A stretch of DNA of 64,000 nucleotides. It comes from Flavobacterium gelidilacus DSM 15343 (GTDB taxonomy: Bacteria > Bacteroidota > Bacteroidia > Flavobacteriales > Flavobacteriaceae). The notes under the pieces were generated by a model. The model was not told the DNA's origin. It searched no databases and saw only the letters and a list, made by a program, of their open reading frames with translations. Made by a program: the position numbers and the translations under genes. The DNA is taken from assembly GCF_000422685.1 (NCBI RefSeq), contig NZ_KE383903.1, positions 325,402 through 389,401 of the forward strand, read 5' to 3'. Position 1 is the first letter of the stretch. Each line of letters starts with the position of its first letter. Shown here one piece after another: positions 62,725-64,000 of this stretch.

Positions 62725-64000
62725 ATGAATAATAAAATTTTAAAAGGAAGTATCAGCTTCCTTTTTTTAACAGGAGTATTTTATTCTTGCAAAACAAGTC
62801 AAGAAACAGTCAAAAAAGAAAATCCAGTCGGAATTAATACTTCTTTAATGGATAAGTCTGTGAAACCTTCTGATGATTTTTTCAGATATGTAAATGGAAG
62901 TTGGATGGATAATACAGAAATCCCAGCTGACAGAACCCGATGGGGAAGTTTTGATGAACTTCGTAAAAACACTGATGAAGATGTTATGACTATTCTTAAA
63001 GAAGCAATTAATGACAAAAGTATTGATCCAAATTCTGATCAAGCTAAAGCTATTAATTTATACAAATCAGTCTTAGACACTTTGACAAGAGATAAACAAG
63101 GAATTGAGCCTTTAAAACCTTATTTAGCTAAAATAGATGCTGTTAAAAACGCTAATGAAGTTGTGAATTTAATTGCAGAATTTGATGATGAGATTAACCT
63201 AGGTTTCTTTGGCGTTTATGTAAGTACAGATGCAAAAGACAGTAAAAGAAACGTAGTCTATGTTGGTACCGGAAGTTTAGGTTTGCCAGACCGAGATTAT
63301 TACGTTTCAGATGCACCTGACAATGTTGAAAAACGTCAAAAATACCAGGAACATACAGCTAGAATGTTACAATATTTAGGACAGTCTGAAAGTTCAGCTA
63401 ACTCTGATGCTGTGAAAATAGTAGCATTAGAAACTAAAATGTCAACAGCTACTTTAGATAGAGTTGAAAGAAGAGATAGAAGAAAAACTTATAATCCAAT
63501 GACAGTTGTAGAACTTCAAAAAATGGTTCCTTCTGTAAACTGGAATAATTATCTTAAAACTATCGGAATTGGTAAAATAGATTCTATTGTGGTTTCGCAA
63601 CCAAAATATTTAGAAACTTTAGAAACTATTTTCAACGAAAACAAATTGGCTGATTGGAAAGCTTACATGAAATGGACTTTATTAAGAGGTTCGGCTGGTT
63701 CACTTTCAACAGAAATTGACAATGCTAATTGGGAATTTTATGGAAAAACTTTAACAGGAGCAGTTAAACAAAGACCCGCAGATGAAAGAGCTTTAGCCAC
63801 TGTTAACGGGAGACTTGGAGAAGCTTTAGGGAAATTATATGTTGCTAAAAAATTCCCACCTGAAGCTAAAGCTAAAGCAGAAGCAATGATTGCTAATGTA
63901 ATGAAAGCATATGAAAACAGAATTGATGGTTTACCTTGGATGACTAAAGGAACTAAAGAAAAAGGTAAAGAAAAATTAAATAAATTAACCGTAAAAATTG
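62725..64000 (+). CDS. M13-family metallopeptidase lipoprotein (PepO-like), truncated by window end
   Basis: The first 425 codons are in the window. The lipobox VFYSC (Cys22) makes it a lipoprotein. It has the M13 N-terminal region: SVKPSDDFFRYVNGSWMDN, IPADRTRWGSFDEL, and GSLGLPDRDYYV. The zinc motif HExxH and the ExxxD part lie beyond the window, so catalysis cannot be checked. It starts 3 bases after the M4 gene, with a hairpin inside its signal-peptide codons. Confidence 0.93.
   Translation, partial: MNNKILKGSISFLFLTGVFYSCKTSQETVKKENPVGINTSLMDKSVKPSDDFFRYVNGSWMDNTEIPADRTRWGSFDELRKNTDEDVMTILKEAINDKSIDPNSDQAKAINLYKSVLDTLTRDKQGIEPLKPYLAKIDAVKNANEVVNLIAEFDDEINLGFFGVYVSTDAKDSKRNVVYVGTGSLGLPDRDYYVSDAPDNVEKRQKYQEHTARMLQYLGQSESSANSDAVKIVALETKMSTATLDRVERRDRRKTYNPMTVVELQKMVPSVNWNNYLKTIGIGKIDSIVVSQPKYLETLETIFNENKLADWKAYMKWTLLRGSAGSLSTEIDNANWEFYGKTLTGAVKQRPADERALATVNGRLGEALGKLYVAKKFPPEAKAKAEAMIANVMKAYENRIDGLPWMTKGTKEKGKEKLNKLTVKI
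62742..62767 (+). terminator. Terminator-like hairpin inside the M13 gene start
   Basis: AAAAGGAAG (62742-62750), TATCAG loop and CTTCCTTTT (62757-62765) followed by more T. It sits in the first codons of the M13 gene, 20 bases after the M4 stop, and would be expected to cut transcription there. Confidence 0.6.

Noticed and set aside
1..64000. CRISPR array, tRNA, rRNA or insertion sequence
   Set aside because: I saw no regularly spaced repeats, no cloverleaf or rRNA-like stretch and no transposase.

Overview
The window reads as chromosomal DNA of a Flavobacterium-like member of the Flavobacteriaceae (Bacteroidetes). The evidence is the strong AT richness, exported proteins whose signal peptides end in GFSQ-type sites, lipoproteins with short lipoboxes, promoters of the TAnnTTTG (-7) type with almost no Shine-Dalgarno sequences, two type IX secretion (T9SS) cargo proteins with a PNP-containing sorting tail, and a CrtY-type lycopene cyclase. 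No rRNA, tRNA, CRISPR array, insertion sequence or prophage is visible. The content is mostly core metabolism and envelope functions.

Layout. 1-5.3 kb: a locus with the end of an unknown gene, a PKD/outer-membrane barrel protein, a TPR-CHAT (caspase-like) membrane protein and a retropepsin-like protease. 5.3-9.4 kb: sucAB (2-oxoglutarate dehydrogenase E1 and E2). 9.5-12.1 kb: a small barrel protein, an HExxH membrane protein, a small unknown protein and a polyprenyl diphosphate synthase. 12.3-19.0 kb: a tetR-tolC-adaptor-RND pump operon. 19.0-22.5 kb: a DUF1573 protein, a two-component pair and a cytochrome c lipoprotein. 22.5-42.7 kb: heme biosynthesis genes (hemB, hemF, hemE, hemD, hemC, hemA on the minus strand; hemH and hemJ on the plus strand) interleaved with a DinB protein, a membrane-spanning SF2 helicase, envelope lipoproteins, a trkH-trkA potassium uptake pair, an AraC regulator and a MATE pump. 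42.7-48.6 kb: an intergenic RNA-like element, an orphan histidine kinase, a crotonase, an HD hydrolase, a plsC-desaturase pair, a lipoprotein and a bacilliredoxin. 48.7-56.4 kb: crtY with an outer-membrane protein, a DtxR-family regulator with a ZIP transporter, small exported proteins, feoA-feoB with a tiny Cys-rich partner, and a SCO1-like protein. 56.4-64 kb: a BNR-repeat protein and an M4 metallopeptidase, both T9SS cargo with duplicated C-terminal modules, then a truncated M13 peptidase.

How the genes fit together. The heme block encodes nearly the whole C5 pathway from glutamyl-tRNA to protoheme; only hemL is not seen. The final oxidations would be done by oxygen-dependent HemF and membrane HemJ. 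Iron import (feo), a probable Mn/Fe regulon (DtxR-family regulator plus ZIP), a cytochrome c and a SCO1-like protein point to an aerobic, cytochrome-rich lifestyle. The most notable non-coding signals are a perfect TGTGA-N6-TCACA site placed as a class II activator site before the cytochrome gene, four helically phased TTAATGA-type repeats before the two-component pair, a 22-bp palindrome over the promoter opposite the DtxR gene, a structured element filling 42721-42864, and several dispersed palindromes. I found no clear new defence or mobile system. The closest candidates for undescribed biology are the CHAT/PKD/retropepsin locus, the membrane-embedded helicase and the 42.7-kb element. All family assignments come from reading motifs; no database search was run.
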